From Enterobacter cancerogenus (lineage in GTDB: Bacteria > Pseudomonadota > Gammaproteobacteria > Enterobacterales > Enterobacteriaceae): 64,000 nucleotides of DNA. Location: NCBI GenBank assembly GCA_000773965.1, contig JRUP01000035.1:1-64000 (forward strand), written 5' to 3'. This document shows, one piece after another, positions 1 to 8,989 of the stretch. Below the pieces are notes generated by a model that was given only the letters and a program-made list of their open reading frames with translations, ran no database searches and was not told where the DNA came from. Position 1 is the first letter of the stretch. Every line of letters starts with the position of its first letter. Both the position numbers and the translations under genes were made by a program.

Positions 1-56
1 GGCAGGGGCGGCAAGGATGCCGGCCCGGCGTTGTTCACATCAGGATTGATAAATTA

Positions 57-977
57 TCAACATCCCGCCGCAATATAATCCCCGTTCGCACTGATCGGCA
101 CCACGGTTAAAAACAGCACCAGCGCAAATAAGATCAGCAAAGCGCCTCCGGCAACACGTACCATTCCCAGTATTTGCTGCGTACGTGGCGATGACTCAGC
201 CAACCATAACTCCCCCGCGCGATGGCGAAAATGGCGTACAAACAGGGCCAGCGCGACCAGTGCCATACCGGTGCCGAGTGCCATGGTCATCACCGCAAAC
301 ATGCCCCAACGGGTAATACCAATCACGCTGGCAAACAGCAGCACTGTAAGTGCGCCGCTGCAAGGGCGTACGCCGGTGGCAACAATAATGCCGATCCACG
401 CTTTCCAGTTATCCACTGATTCCGTAGTTATGCCGTGATGGTGGCCGCAGCCGTTATGATGCTGCTCATGCTCATGTTGGTGCAGATGCTTATTGCGGGC
501 TCGCCAGGCTTGCACCATCATCATCACGCCGAGCGCGGCGATAAACAGCGCGCTGGCTTTTTCCAGATACCAGCGACTGGTGCTGAGATCGCCGGTCGTC
601 AGGTTAAAGCCAACGGCCAGGATAAACACAAAGGCGATGGCGCTGAGACCCTGCACCAGGCTGCCAAGAAACGGCACGCTGAGTGCCACACCGCGCGGCG
701 GTTGATGAGTGGTAAGCCAGGTGGTGACGATAAATTTGCCATGGCCAGGGCCAACCGCGTGCAGGATGCCATAGATAAAGGTCACGCCAATCAACCACAA
801 CCCCGCGCTGTATTGCCCGGTATTGATTTGCAGCAGATGCGTCACCAGCAGGCGGTGGAGTTGGATCTGCGTTTGCAGTGACCAGGCGAGAAACGCCGTC
901 CAGTGGGAAAACAGCACGGCGAGCACGGCAAAAATTGCCAGCGCTGCAAGGGTAAATCCGGTTTTAGTGGCAGTCAT
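57..977 (-). CDS. Nickel/cobalt efflux-type membrane transporter (NicO/RcnA-like)
   Basis: A 306-residue polytopic inner-membrane protein of the NiCoT/NicO family. The sequence shows the family motif HAVGPGHGK at residues 73-81 in a membrane segment, a cytosolic His-rich loop (about residues 164-182, with HQHEHEQHH and GHHHG), and GVRPCSG at 202-208, the second conserved membrane motif. The His loop and this motif set are typical of the RcnA-like efflux branch that expels Ni(II) or Co(II). Which metal is moved, and that the direction is outward, is inferred from family. The gene stands alone; the partner often found beside it (a DUF1007 periplasmic protein) would lie beyond the left edge and cannot be seen. 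No operator is recognised upstream. Confidence 0.85.
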   Translation of the reverse strand: MTATKTGFTLAALAIFAVLAVLFSHWTAFLAWSLQTQIQLHRLLVTHLLQINTGQYSAGLWLIGVTFIYGILHAVGPGHGKFIVTTWLTTHQPPRGVALSVPFLGSLVQGLSAIAFVFILAVGFNLTTGDLSTSRWYLEKASALFIAALGVMMMVQAWRARNKHLHQHEHEQHHNGCGHHHGITTESVDNWKAWIGIIVATGVRPCSGALTVLLFASVIGITRWGMFAVMTMALGTGMALVALALFVRHFRHRAGELWLAESSPRTQQILGMVRVAGGALLILFALVLFLTVVPISANGDYIAAGC

Positions 978-1173
978 AGCTATCAGATATCGCGGCCCTG
1001 AAAACCGACAGCATGCAGGATTTTAGTGCGATTTTATAGGGTGTAAGGCGGAAGCAATCTGAGCGCTGCCAATAGCCAATAGCCATTAAACGTGAAAACA
1101 CAGGTTGGCGATGCTGGAAGCTGCAACCTGGCTCAAAAGCATCAGTGCCCATGTCACCTCCGCAAACGTAACG

Positions 1174-2322
1174 TTATGAAGTATTCCTCGCAGCAGCCAG
1201 GGCGGTTTTGCCCACGGAAGTGAAAATGGCGTCACTCTGCGGAGTGTGAATGCGACCGCAAAGCACATTACGATAGTGACGTTGTAACGGATGGTGACGC
1301 GTTAACGCATGATTACCAATGCTTTCCACCATCAGTTCAACGGCACGAATGGCATTTTCTGTCACCACTTGTTTGATCTGAGCCGTATGGCTGCTGGCAA
1401 CCTGACCGCGTGCGGCACTGTTAAGCAGCGTGTGATTGGTGAATAGCAGCGTATCAATCCGTCCGACTAACTCCTGAAAACGTGGCAAGGATGCCAGCGG
1501 TGCACCGAGGTTGGCAGGAGCGCGCTGATGTAAAAAGCCAATAAACCAGTCGCGTGCACTTTGAGCAATCGCGTCATACAGCGAGCCGAGCAGCACCGCC
1601 AGCCACACAGACTCTTCTTCATTTAACCCTGCTTTCGGCGTGCTCCAGGGTGCAACGCTGACTGCGTGATTGAGCGGAATCAACACCTCATCTAACACCA
1701 CGCGATGGCTACAGGTGCCGCGCATTCCCAGATGATCCCATTCATCGACGATTTGGATGCCTGGCGCATCGGCGGGCACCAGATAACCGCCGACCAGCGG
1801 ATCGACATCATCACTGCTGGCCCAGACGAGAAACCAGCTCAGCCCATAGCTGCCGGTGGAGTAAATCTTCTCGCCACTGATGCGCCAGCCCTCGGTGGTT
1901 CTTCGCGCTCGGGTTGCGGGCAAACCGCCACGCGCAGGCGTACCCAGTTCCGGCTCGACGCGCAGCGCATTGATTAACGCGCCCTCGGTTACCACGCTGC
2001 TCGCCACCGTCGCGCGCACACTTACGGGCCAATCAGATTCCTCACTCAGCCTCCGCGTATTGAGATACTGCATGATCAGAATCAGTGCTGCGGAGGGTTC
2101 GCCGCGCGCGACTGCCTGAATAATCGCCTGACAATCGCGTAAATCGCCACCACCGCCGCCAGCGGAGACGGGCAAAGCGAAATACAACAATCCAGGTTGT
2201 TGCAGATGAGCAAAAGCCGCGCGCGGAAATTCACCGCTTCGATCAACTTCTTCAGCATGTTCAGCCAATCGTTCGGTGAGGGCTGGCAATATTTCAGCGA
2301 GAAAAAGTGTGTTATTTGCCAT
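1174..2322 (-). CDS. Acyl-CoA dehydrogenase-fold flavoprotein, DszC/SfnB-like
   Basis: A 382-residue protein of the acyl-CoA dehydrogenase superfamily. The middle domain carries the GTPARGG...GWRISGEKIYSTGS stretch that marks the DszC/SfnB subgroup, whose members are reduced-flavin-dependent monooxygenases acting on organic sulfur compounds rather than true acyl-CoA dehydrogenases. The start was set at the inner Met (MANNTLF) because an AAGG element sits just upstream and the 24 residues before it look non-native. It is divergent from a Tat-exported ABC binding protein and lies next to a CysK-like enzyme, so a sulfur-scavenging role is likely. Substrate unknown. A plain acyl-CoA dehydrogenase is the alternative. 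Confidence 0.75.
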   Translation of the reverse strand: MANNTLFLAEILPALTERLAEHAEEVDRSGEFPRAAFAHLQQPGLLYFALPVSAGGGGGDLRDCQAIIQAVARGEPSAALILIMQYLNTRRLSEESDWPVSVRATVASSVVTEGALINALRVEPELGTPARGGLPATRARRTTEGWRISGEKIYSTGSYGLSWFLVWASSDDVDPLVGGYLVPADAPGIQIVDEWDHLGMRGTCSHRVVLDEVLIPLNHAVSVAPWSTPKAGLNEEESVWLAVLLGSLYDAIAQSARDWFIGFLHQRAPANLGAPLASLPRFQELVGRIDTLLFTNHTLLNSAARGQVASSHTAQIKQVVTENAIRAVELMVESIGNHALTRHHPLQRHYRNVLCGRIHTPQSDAIFTSVGKTALAAARNTS

Positions 2323-2533
2323 TGAGAAAACCTTATTTATCTCTGAATAACATAAGGTCGATTGTTTCCTGATATAGCAAGGCTGTAAAAGCAATAAAAC
2401 CGCTTAATACATGCGTAATCGGCATAATTACACGGCTGGATGCGCTGTTAATTAACGATTAATCTGCCTGCTCCTGAAATGAATTATGACCACGCTCACT
2501 CTTTTACCTGTATATATTTTTGGGAGTAAAATC

Positions 2534-3592
2534 ATGCCAGAAAATTATTTACTTTCGCGTCGTCGCTTTCTTGGGTATTCCGCCGCAGCGATGATGGCGT
2601 CTACGTTACCAGGGCGCAGTTTCGCCGAAGAACAGATGCACAATATGCCGATGTCCGGCGACCTGTTGCAGGGTGGTGCGGGTAAATGGGCACTGGCGAA
2701 ACCCACGCACATTCGCCTCGCGGTGAACCTTAATGCCATTTGCCTGGCACCGGTTGTGGTGGCCGATCAGCATAATTTCTTCAAGGCGCACAACCTTGAA
2801 GTGGAGTTTGTTAACTTTGGCAATTCCACCGAATTGCTGCTGGAGTCGATTGCCACGGGGAAAGCGGAAGCCGCCATCGGCATGGCGCTGCGCTGGCTGA
2901 AAGCCCTGGAGCAGGGCTTCGATGTGAAACTCACTGCAGGCACGCACGGTGGCTGCATGCGCTTATTAGCGCGCAATGATGGTCCTGCCACGCTGGAGCA
3001 GCTTAAGGGTAAAACCATCGGTGTTACCGATATGGCGGGCGCGGATAAAAACTTCTTTTCACTGATGCTGAAAAAGCACGGTGTCGATCCCAACAACGAC
3101 GTTAACTGGCGTGTGTTCCCGCAAGATCTGCTGCCGATGGTGCTGGAGAAAGGGGAGATTCAGGCTGCCAGCGGATCAGATCCGATTATGTGGCGCCTGG
3201 CGCAAAAGCCAGGCTATCGCGAAGTCGGTACCAATTTGATGGATGAGTACGCCAATCTGAGCTGCTGTGTGGTGGGCACGCGTGGCAGTTTGATTCGCGA
3301 ACAGCCAGAGGTGGCTGCCGCGATTACCCATGCCATCCTGCAAGCGCACGCCTATGCTGCGCAGCATCCCGAAGCGATCGGTAGCGAGTTTAACGGTCAG
3401 GCGCTGAATACCACGCCGCAGGAGATCGCCAGCGTACTGAAAACCCATACCCATGGGCACTATTCGGTGGGCAATGCCTTCGTCAAAGAGATCGATGTTT
3501 ATGCGCGGGATTTGAAGGCCATTAACGTGCTGCGACCAGAAACCGATCCACTGCAGTTTGCAAAGGGTATCACCAGCAATGTGCTGGTATGA
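2534..3592 (+). CDS. Tat-exported ABC substrate-binding protein (NitT/TauT type), copy 1
   Basis: A 352-residue periplasmic binding protein of the nitrate/sulfonate/taurine class. The N-terminus has a twin-arginine signal (SRRRFLGYSAAAMMAS), so it is probably exported folded. The start at MPENYLL follows a GGAG element; an upstream in-frame ATG has none. The mature N-terminus is Met/His-rich (MHNMPMS). It is clearly paralogous to the copy at 5885-6958: both carry LRWLK.LEQGFDV, THGGCMRLL, a vicinal Cys pair (SCCVVGTRGS here) and a HTH.H motif (HTHGHYSVG). Such conserved Cys/His positions are not usual in TauA or SsuA, so the ligand may be thiolated or metal-bound (inference). It lies divergent from the flavoprotein gene, apart from its permease and ATPase. 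Confidence 0.8.
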   Translation: MPENYLLSRRRFLGYSAAAMMASTLPGRSFAEEQMHNMPMSGDLLQGGAGKWALAKPTHIRLAVNLNAICLAPVVVADQHNFFKAHNLEVEFVNFGNSTELLLESIATGKAEAAIGMALRWLKALEQGFDVKLTAGTHGGCMRLLARNDGPATLEQLKGKTIGVTDMAGADKNFFSLMLKKHGVDPNNDVNWRVFPQDLLPMVLEKGEIQAASGSDPIMWRLAQKPGYREVGTNLMDEYANLSCCVVGTRGSLIREQPEVAAAITHAILQAHAYAAQHPEAIGSEFNGQALNTTPQEIASVLKTHTHGHYSVGNAFVKEIDVYARDLKAINVLRPETDPLQFAKGITSNVLV

Positions 3593-3631
3593 GGGGCGGT
3601 CTTAGAACGCGTAATCTGATGTAGTGGCGTG

Positions 3632-3683
3632 ATTTATGGCGCATTCATCGAGCAGCGTTGTTGCTCAGGAATGCGCCATAAAT
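3632..3683. repeat. 15-bp perfect inverted repeat between convergent genes
   Basis: Arms ATTTATGGCGCATTC (3632-3646) and its exact reverse complement (3669-3683) are separated by 22 nt. It sits between the convergent ends of the binding-protein gene and the CysK-like gene and could act as a two-way terminator, although there is no clear T-run. The GCGCCATAAAT core looks like the palindromic intergenic repeats common in Pantoea and Erwinia genomes; that likeness is from memory. Confidence 0.6.
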
Positions 3684-3711
3684 GACATCGTGATAAAGAA
3701 AACCCGGCGAA

Positions 3712-4761
3712 TCAGGCAATCTTCTGCGATGTCTGAATCGCATTCGCTAGCTTGAAGGTCTCAGCAGGCACCTGATGCGCAAATAACTGTGTCGACAGGT
3801 AACTGCTGCCGCCATCCGCCAGCAAAACCACGATGCGCTTGCCGTGATTCTCCGGTCGCGCTGCCACCTGTTCCGCCGCCCATAACACGGCACCCGACGA
3901 GTCACCCACCAACACGCCTTCGCTGAGCGCGAGCTGACGTGCCGCTGCATACGCTTGCCAGGTTTCTACGGCGATCACTTCGTCATACACTCGATGATCT
4001 AAATTCGCCGGGATGCGTTCGGGCGGCTGATTGCTAAAGGCGTGCACCCCGGTGATCTCCAGCGGTTCCGGACGCAATTCGCTGGGTTGTGAACCCCCGC
4101 CAGGCTCCACCGCGATCACCTGCAGGCTTGGGTACTGCTGTTTGAGATAGCGCCCGGTTCCCGACAGTGTGCCGCCGGTTCCCACTGCCGCAATAAAGAT
4201 ATCCAGCTTGCCGCCGCTGTCGCGCCAGATCTCTGGCCCGGTGGTCTGAACGTGCACGGCCGGGTTGGCGGGATTCTCCAGCTGCAACAAAAAATGAACT
4301 TCCGGCTCCGCAGCGGTGACTTTTTCCGCCAGCCATTTGGTGGCTGCGACAAAATCGCCATTGCTGGCTTCATAAAACTCTCGGAAGCCCTCAATGGTGC
4401 TGAACGGCACCACTTCAGCACCGTAAGCCTGAATCAGTTGCGTGCGTTCGATGCTAACAAAGTCATTGATATAGACGCGGAATTTGTAGCCCTTAGCGGC
4501 GGCAATCGCCGCCAATCCGATCCCGGTATTGCCGCTGGTGGTTTCAACCAGCGTGTCACCAGGCTGAATGGTGCCGTTGCGCTCAGCGGCTTCAATCATG
4601 CTGAGTGCGATGCGATCCTTGACGCTGTGATTAGGATTAAACAGCTCCAGTTTGGCGATCAGTTCGGCCTGAATCTCTTGTTGCTGGGCATAACGTGAGA
4701 GCCGCAGCAGCGGGGTATTGCCAATCAGTTCGGTGATTGACGAGGAAATTTTTGCAACCAT
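3712..4761 (-). CDS. Cysteine synthase / cystathionine beta-synthase-family PLP enzyme
   Basis: A 349-residue fold-type II PLP enzyme. Seen: ELIGNTPLLRL near the start, NPNHSVKDR with the PLP-binding Lys around residue 49, the TSGNTGIGLA substrate loop, the GTGGTLSGTGRYLK phosphate-binding loop and GDSSGAVLWA near the C-terminus. It is some 25 residues longer than CysK and CysM. Family members make Cys from O-acetylserine and sulfide or perform related beta-replacement reactions. It is the third gene of a unit with the binding protein and permease (105-nt gap; its own GAGGTG ribosome site), which suggests that it handles the sulfur released from the imported compound. It is unlikely to be the housekeeping CysK. 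Confidence 0.85.
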   Translation of the reverse strand: MVAKISSSITELIGNTPLLRLSRYAQQQEIQAELIAKLELFNPNHSVKDRIALSMIEAAERNGTIQPGDTLVETTSGNTGIGLAAIAAAKGYKFRVYINDFVSIERTQLIQAYGAEVVPFSTIEGFREFYEASNGDFVAATKWLAEKVTAAEPEVHFLLQLENPANPAVHVQTTGPEIWRDSGGKLDIFIAAVGTGGTLSGTGRYLKQQYPSLQVIAVEPGGGSQPSELRPEPLEITGVHAFSNQPPERIPANLDHRVYDEVIAVETWQAYAAARQLALSEGVLVGDSSGAVLWAAEQVAARPENHGKRIVVLLADGGSSYLSTQLFAHQVPAETFKLANAIQTSQKIA

Positions 4762-4866
4762 AGTTCACCTCTGTGGTGGAGTAGCCTGCCTGGGCGCCAT
4801 GATTGACGCCCCTTGAGATGTGGCAACATTTCTAAAAGGTACGCCTTCAGGCGCATCACCATGCCG

Positions 4867-5874
4867 TTACCATTTCACCGCGCTGCGCTGCCACGAAAGC
4901 AAACGGTCACGCACCAGGAATAACAGGGAGATCAGGGAAGAGAACAGCAGTGCCATCACGATCAGCGCCGCATACATATTGGCGTAGGCCGCCCAGCCCT
5001 GAGCCCACTGGAGATACCAACCAAGGCCCGATTTCACTCCCATCATCTCTGCGGCAACCAGCACCGAGAACGATGCGCCCAGCCCCATAAATAAGCCGAC
5101 AAACAGGTGCGGCAATGCGGCGGGTACCGCCACGCGCAGTACCAGGAATATCGAATTGGCGCCCAACGTGCGCGCCACATCGTAGTAACGGGTATCGACG
5201 CTGGAAACGCCGGACCAGGTCAGCACGGTCACCGGGAACCAGGTGGCCAGGGCGATGAGAAACACCGCAGCGGAGAAACTGGAGGGGAAGAAGTAAAGTG
5301 ACAGCGGCAGCAATGCCGTGGATGGCACGGGACCCAGAAAGCGTAAAATCGGATGTACCCAATAGCCGAGTCCTCGCGACCAGCCTATCGCCACGCCGGT
5401 CACAAAGCCCACCACGCTGCCGTAGAGAAAACCAAAGGCCAGCAAACGCAGCGAATTGAGTACGCTGTCCAGCAGACGTGGCCAGTCAGTGGCGTAGGCT
5501 TCGACCAGTGCGCGAGGCGGTGCAAAGAAGGGCGCGGGCAACAGCGCCAGCTTTCCGGTCACGGTTTCCCACACGCCAATCAGCAGCGCCAGCACAATCA
5601 ACCACGGCCCGCTACGTTTCAACGGAACCAGCAGCGCCAGACGCGGAAACACGCCAGAGGCTATTGCCAACACGGTGAGTAACAACGCAATCCCGGCAAA
5701 CAGTTCATGGGTTTGATCGACAAAGCGCGGGGCAGCGAAACCCTGCGGCTTATCCGGTACCGCCACCATCAGCGCCACTAACGCCCACCATAGCAACAGC
5801 GCACCCCAGACGGCGGGTTGCAGGCGGCGCGGTGCTGCACGGTGTTGGGCAATCGTGAGGGTTTCACTGGCCAT
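4867..5874 (-). CDS. ABC transporter permease, SsuC/TauC-like
   Basis: A 335-residue inner-membrane permease of the BPD_transp_1 family. The N-terminal third has extra hydrophobic segments. The core has the EAA-like loop region DVARTLGAN.....RVAVPAALPHLFVGL, which contacts the ATPase. It follows the binding protein with a 10-nt gap and has a good AAGGAG ribosome site, so the two are co-translated. The matching ATPase is encoded divergently at 7167. Family members import sulfonates, taurine, nitrate or pyrimidine precursors; the neighbours favour a sulfur compound. Confidence 0.85.
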   Translation of the reverse strand: MASETLTIAQHRAAPRRLQPAVWGALLLWWALVALMVAVPDKPQGFAAPRFVDQTHELFAGIALLLTVLAIASGVFPRLALLVPLKRSGPWLIVLALLIGVWETVTGKLALLPAPFFAPPRALVEAYATDWPRLLDSVLNSLRLLAFGFLYGSVVGFVTGVAIGWSRGLGYWVHPILRFLGPVPSTALLPLSLYFFPSSFSAAVFLIALATWFPVTVLTWSGVSSVDTRYYDVARTLGANSIFLVLRVAVPAALPHLFVGLFMGLGASFSVLVAAEMMGVKSGLGWYLQWAQGWAAYANMYAALIVMALLFSSLISLLFLVRDRLLSWQRSAVKW

Positions 5875-5884
5875 GACTCTCTCC

Positions 5885-6958
5885 TTAACTCGACATGTTG
5901 CTCATGTGCGCCATGTTACTGGCGTGCTGATGGGCGGATTCGGCGGGCAGCAGTTGCGGCACATAGTGTTCGGCAAATTGCTGCGCATCGGTATCCGGGC
6001 TAATCACGTTGATCTTCTTCAACTCCTCAACATAGGTCGCGACTTCACTGCGCAGCTGGGCGCCGGTGGAGTGGTGGTGATGAGTGTGCTCTTTGAGCAT
6101 CGCGGTGATGTCCTCTACCGGCACCGAACCTGGCACAAACGGCTGGAAGATTTTGGCGGTTTCGGCGGGATGATTGGCGGTCCACTGCTGTGCATCCACA
6201 ATCGCCTGAGTTATGGCCCGCGCGGTGGCAGGATCGTCCCGCACCATTGAACCGCGCAGCCCCAGCACGCAACAGGTCATGCTGGCGTATTCGCCTTTGA
6301 GGTTGTTGTCGACTTCCAGCAGGTTGTGCTGTTTCTTCAGCAGCCAACCCTGTGGGTCATCGGTGGCCAGTGCCTGCACTTCGCCTTTGCGCAGCGCCTC
6401 GCCAAACAGATCGGGCGGATACTGCAGCCAGTTGACTTGTTTATCAGGATCGATGCCCTGTTTCGCCAGCTGCACCGCGAAGAAATTACGAATCGGGCTG
6501 GCCTGATCGCTGACCGCGACAGATTTACCTACCAAATCTTTTACATCGCGGATGCCGCTGTTTTGCGGGGTCAGTAAACGCATGCAGCCGCCGTGCGTGC
6601 CGACGGTCAGGTCGACGTCAAAGCCTTGCTCCAGCGGTTTTAGCCAGCGCAGCGCCATGCCAATACCACCATCGGCCTGCCCGGCCGCGATCGCCTGCAG
6701 CAGGGCATCGGTCGGGCCGCTGAAGTTAACCGGTTCAACGTTAAGGCCATATTTTTTGAAGAAACCCTGCTTCAGGGCAACGGAAATCGGCGCCTGACAC
6801 ACCGCCGTTTGTCCCCATGCCAGTTTGATGGTTTTAAGCGGTTTGTCGTCGGCGAACACATTGCTGCTCAACAATGGATTCACCGCTACACCGGCGCTGA
6901 ATAAACCCAGACTGCGCAATAATGCGCGCCGGCTCAGAAAGTATTTTTGCATTGCCAT
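5885..6958 (-). CDS. Tat-type ABC substrate-binding protein (NitT/TauT type), copy 2
   Basis: A 357-residue paralogue of the product of 2534-3592. The signal region SRRALLRSLGLFSAG is twin-arginine-like. The start is set at MAMQKYF because AGGA lies 7 nt upstream. It shares conserved Cys (AVCQAP, THGGCMRLL, MTCCVLGLRGS) and a His cluster HTHHHHSTG with copy 1, and adds a Met/His-rich tail (HQHASNMAHMSNMSS) which copy 1 lacks. It is the first gene of the unit with permease and CysK-like enzyme. Ligand is not recognisable. Met/His-rich ends are common in copper-handling periplasmic proteins, so a metal-linked role is a possible alternative to plain sulfonate binding. Confidence 0.82.
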   Translation of the reverse strand: MAMQKYFLSRRALLRSLGLFSAGVAVNPLLSSNVFADDKPLKTIKLAWGQTAVCQAPISVALKQGFFKKYGLNVEPVNFSGPTDALLQAIAAGQADGGIGMALRWLKPLEQGFDVDLTVGTHGGCMRLLTPQNSGIRDVKDLVGKSVAVSDQASPIRNFFAVQLAKQGIDPDKQVNWLQYPPDLFGEALRKGEVQALATDDPQGWLLKKQHNLLEVDNNLKGEYASMTCCVLGLRGSMVRDDPATARAITQAIVDAQQWTANHPAETAKIFQPFVPGSVPVEDITAMLKEHTHHHHSTGAQLRSEVATYVEELKKINVISPDTDAQQFAEHYVPQLLPAESAHQHASNMAHMSNMSS

Positions 6959-6992
6959 TCTGCTTTCCTTGTCATTAAAGATCACGGGCACT

Positions 6993-7043
6993 ATCGCTTA
7001 GCGATTTCCCGCCACCAAATAACAATCCCGCATGAGGTCATGC
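6993..7043. promoter_or_regulatory. Two short palindromes in the divergent SBP/ATPase promoter region
   Basis: ATCGC-TTA-GCGAT (6993-7005) and GCATGA-GG-TCATGC (7030-7043) are perfect inverted repeats in the 208-nt gap between the divergent binding-protein and ATPase genes. They are placed where a shared operator would be expected. The regulator is unknown; the LysR protein encoded at 7940-8842 is one candidate. Confidence 0.35.
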
Positions 7044-7166
7044 AGTTTTTCTTTATGAAAGATGACGGATAGGTTTGCCGAAAAGGCTATTTCAATCAGG
7101 AGAGAGAGACGCTTATGGTTATTTGCAGATAACTGTCGGCACACTATTATTTAGCAGGAGCGAAAT

Positions 7167-7943
7167 ATGGCCATGACCTCTGCAGGCGTGAATATTGCTA
7201 TTGAAAAAGTGAATCACCATTTCACGCTTGAAGGCAATGATTTACCGGTACTGGAGAATATCAATTTACAGGTGAAGGCCGGTGAATTTGTCGCTCTGCT
7301 AGGGCCTTCCGGTTGCGGGAAATCGACTTTATTACGTTTGCTCGCCGGGCTGGAACCTCCAGCCAGCGGTTTGCTGGCGGAAGAGGGGAAAGCCATTACG
7401 GCACCTGATCCTTCACGCGTGGTGGTGTTTCAGGACCCCACGCTCTATCCATGGCGCACGGTGTATGACAACGTCGGTCTGGGATTGCAGATTCGCGGTG
7501 AGAGCCGCGCAATACGCGATAAACGCATTAACGCGATGCTAGATCGTGTCGGGCTGAAGCAGTTCGCTCGCGCCTGGCCGCATCAGCTGTCTGGTGGTAT
7601 GGCCCAACGTGCTGCATTAGCCAGAGCATTGGTGAATGTGCCGCGTTTACTGATCCTCGATGAACCACTAGGCAAGCTCGACTCGTTGACGCGGTTGCGC
7701 ATGCAGCAGGAGATTGTTGACCTCTGGCAGGAGCAGCAGTTCACCACGCTAATGGTGACCCATGACGTGGAAGAAGCGCTGGTGATGGCGAATCGTGTGG
7801 TGGTGTTCAGCCCAAGACCGGCGAAAGTGGTGGATGTGATTGAGGTGGATCTGCCCTGGCCGCGCCGGCGTGATGATCCGCAGCTGGTGGCGCTGCGCAG
7901 CCATATATTGAATCTGCTAGGGAATGAGCAGGCGGCCGCTTAA
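7167..7943 (+). CDS. ABC transporter ATPase, SsuB/TauB-like
   Basis: A 258-residue nucleotide-binding subunit. Seen in order: Walker A GPSGCGKST, Q-loop region FQDPTLYPWRTVYDNV, signature LSGGMAQRAALARAL, Walker B LLILDEPLGKLD, and H-loop VTHDVEEA. The start has an AGGAG ribosome site 6 nt away. It is divergent from its presumed partners (binding protein and permease at 6958-4867) and provides the only ATPase in this island, so it likely energises uptake for both binding proteins. Its 3' end overlaps the convergent LysR gene by 4 nt. Confidence 0.88.
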   Translation: MAMTSAGVNIAIEKVNHHFTLEGNDLPVLENINLQVKAGEFVALLGPSGCGKSTLLRLLAGLEPPASGLLAEEGKAITAPDPSRVVVFQDPTLYPWRTVYDNVGLGLQIRGESRAIRDKRINAMLDRVGLKQFARAWPHQLSGGMAQRAALARALVNVPRLLILDEPLGKLDSLTRLRMQQEIVDLWQEQQFTTLMVTHDVEEALVMANRVVVFSPRPAKVVDVIEVDLPWPRRRDDPQLVALRSHILNLLGNEQAAA

Positions 7944-8842
7944 ATCGCCGTAGAGAACAGTAATTCACGCAACCAGCGGTGTCCGGCATCGCGGTGCGTG
8001 CGTTCATGCCAGACCACAATTTTGTTGAACCCCTGGATTGCTAACGGAGGAGGCAAGACCTTCAAACCAGGTAAATCGTGCGTTAAGCGACGCGGCACCA
8101 CGCTGATCAAATCACTGACACGTAAGATCTCAGGCAAAACTAAAAAACTGCACACCGAAAGTGTCACACGTCGCGAACGTCCAACCGCGGCTAACGCCTC
8201 ATCCGTCACGCCCTTGAAGTTGCCTCCCACGTAGGAAACCAGGGCGTGGTCCTGTGCGCAGAAACTGTCGAGCGTTAAACCTGTCTGCGCAGACAGTGGA
8301 TGGTCCTCGCGCATGAGACACACATACTCTTCATCGTACAGCGAGCGGGCATGCAGATCGGGTGGGGCACTGTCTGGTGTGATCAACGCGATGTCGATGT
8401 CACCCCGTTCAAACTGCGCGGATAACTGCTCGTTGTTAACGGGCAATACCGCCACGCGGATACCCGGCGCCTGCGCTCGTAATGCGGCCATAAAAGGCAC
8501 AATGACCGCACGCAGGGCATAATCGGTGGCGGCGATTTTAATGGTCATTTCGGCGGTCGCAGCGTCAAAGGCTTTGGGCTGCAACAGTTCTGACACTTCT
8601 GCCAGTATGGCCTTCACGGGCTGAGCCAACTCCAGTGCCCGCATCGTCGGGACAACGCCGCGCTGCACCCGCGTGAACAGCGGATCATCAAAACACTCTC
8701 TCAGACGCGTTAGCATGCCGCTGACTGCGGGTTGCGTCAGGGCTAAACGTTCAGCTGCGCGGGTGACGCTGCGCTCATCCAGTAAGGCATCCAGCGCTTT
8801 GAGCAAATTGAGGTCGAGGTTGCGGATATCGGTTTTCATCAT
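7940..8842 (-). CDS. LysR-family transcriptional regulator
   Basis: About 300 residues. The N-terminal winged helix LNLLKALDALLDERSVTRAAERLALTQPAVS is typical, followed by the periplasmic-binding-protein-like effector domain. Two adjacent ATG codons (8842, 8839) follow a GGAAG element, and these are preferred over the GTG at 8884 because the LysR domain begins here. It is divergent from the START-like gene at 8990, with a candidate LysR box between, and convergent with the ATPase gene. Its effector-domain relation (NodD/LinR-type start, MKTDIRNLDLNLLK) does not reveal the ligand. Confidence 0.85.
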   Translation of the reverse strand: MMKTDIRNLDLNLLKALDALLDERSVTRAAERLALTQPAVSGMLTRLRECFDDPLFTRVQRGVVPTMRALELAQPVKAILAEVSELLQPKAFDAATAEMTIKIAATDYALRAVIVPFMAALRAQAPGIRVAVLPVNNEQLSAQFERGDIDIALITPDSAPPDLHARSLYDEEYVCLMREDHPLSAQTGLTLDSFCAQDHALVSYVGGNFKGVTDEALAAVGRSRRVTLSVCSFLVLPEILRVSDLISVVPRRLTHDLPGLKVLPPPLAIQGFNKIVVWHERTHRDAGHRWLRELLFSTAI

Positions 8843-8886
8843 CTTCCGGCGATGGCGGGGCAATACCTCATCATACGCTGCCACCA

Positions 8887-8907
8887 GATATCACGAAAAC
8901 GTATATC
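8887..8907. promoter_or_regulatory. Candidate LysR box between divergent genes
   Basis: An interrupted palindrome GATAT-N11-ATATC lies between the divergent LysR and START-like genes. It has the T-N11-A layout of LysR-type operators. Inference from position and symmetry only. Confidence 0.4.
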
Positions 8908-8989
8908 AAAAATAAATAATGGCGATTGGTCTTATTTCATAGGGAGTCAGATACTTCACCCACGATTTATCCACGGTGAGACGAATGAA

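Noticed and set aside
435..881. 148-residue frame on the plus strand opposite the Ni/Co transporter
   Set aside because: Shadow of the transporter; its Met/Leu/His-rich text is the antisense of membrane helices and of the His loop.
1086..1152. Short hydrophobic reading frame on the minus strand near a GGAGG
   Set aside because: Spacing to the possible starts is poor, the frames conflict and the peptide is under 25 residues; not supported.
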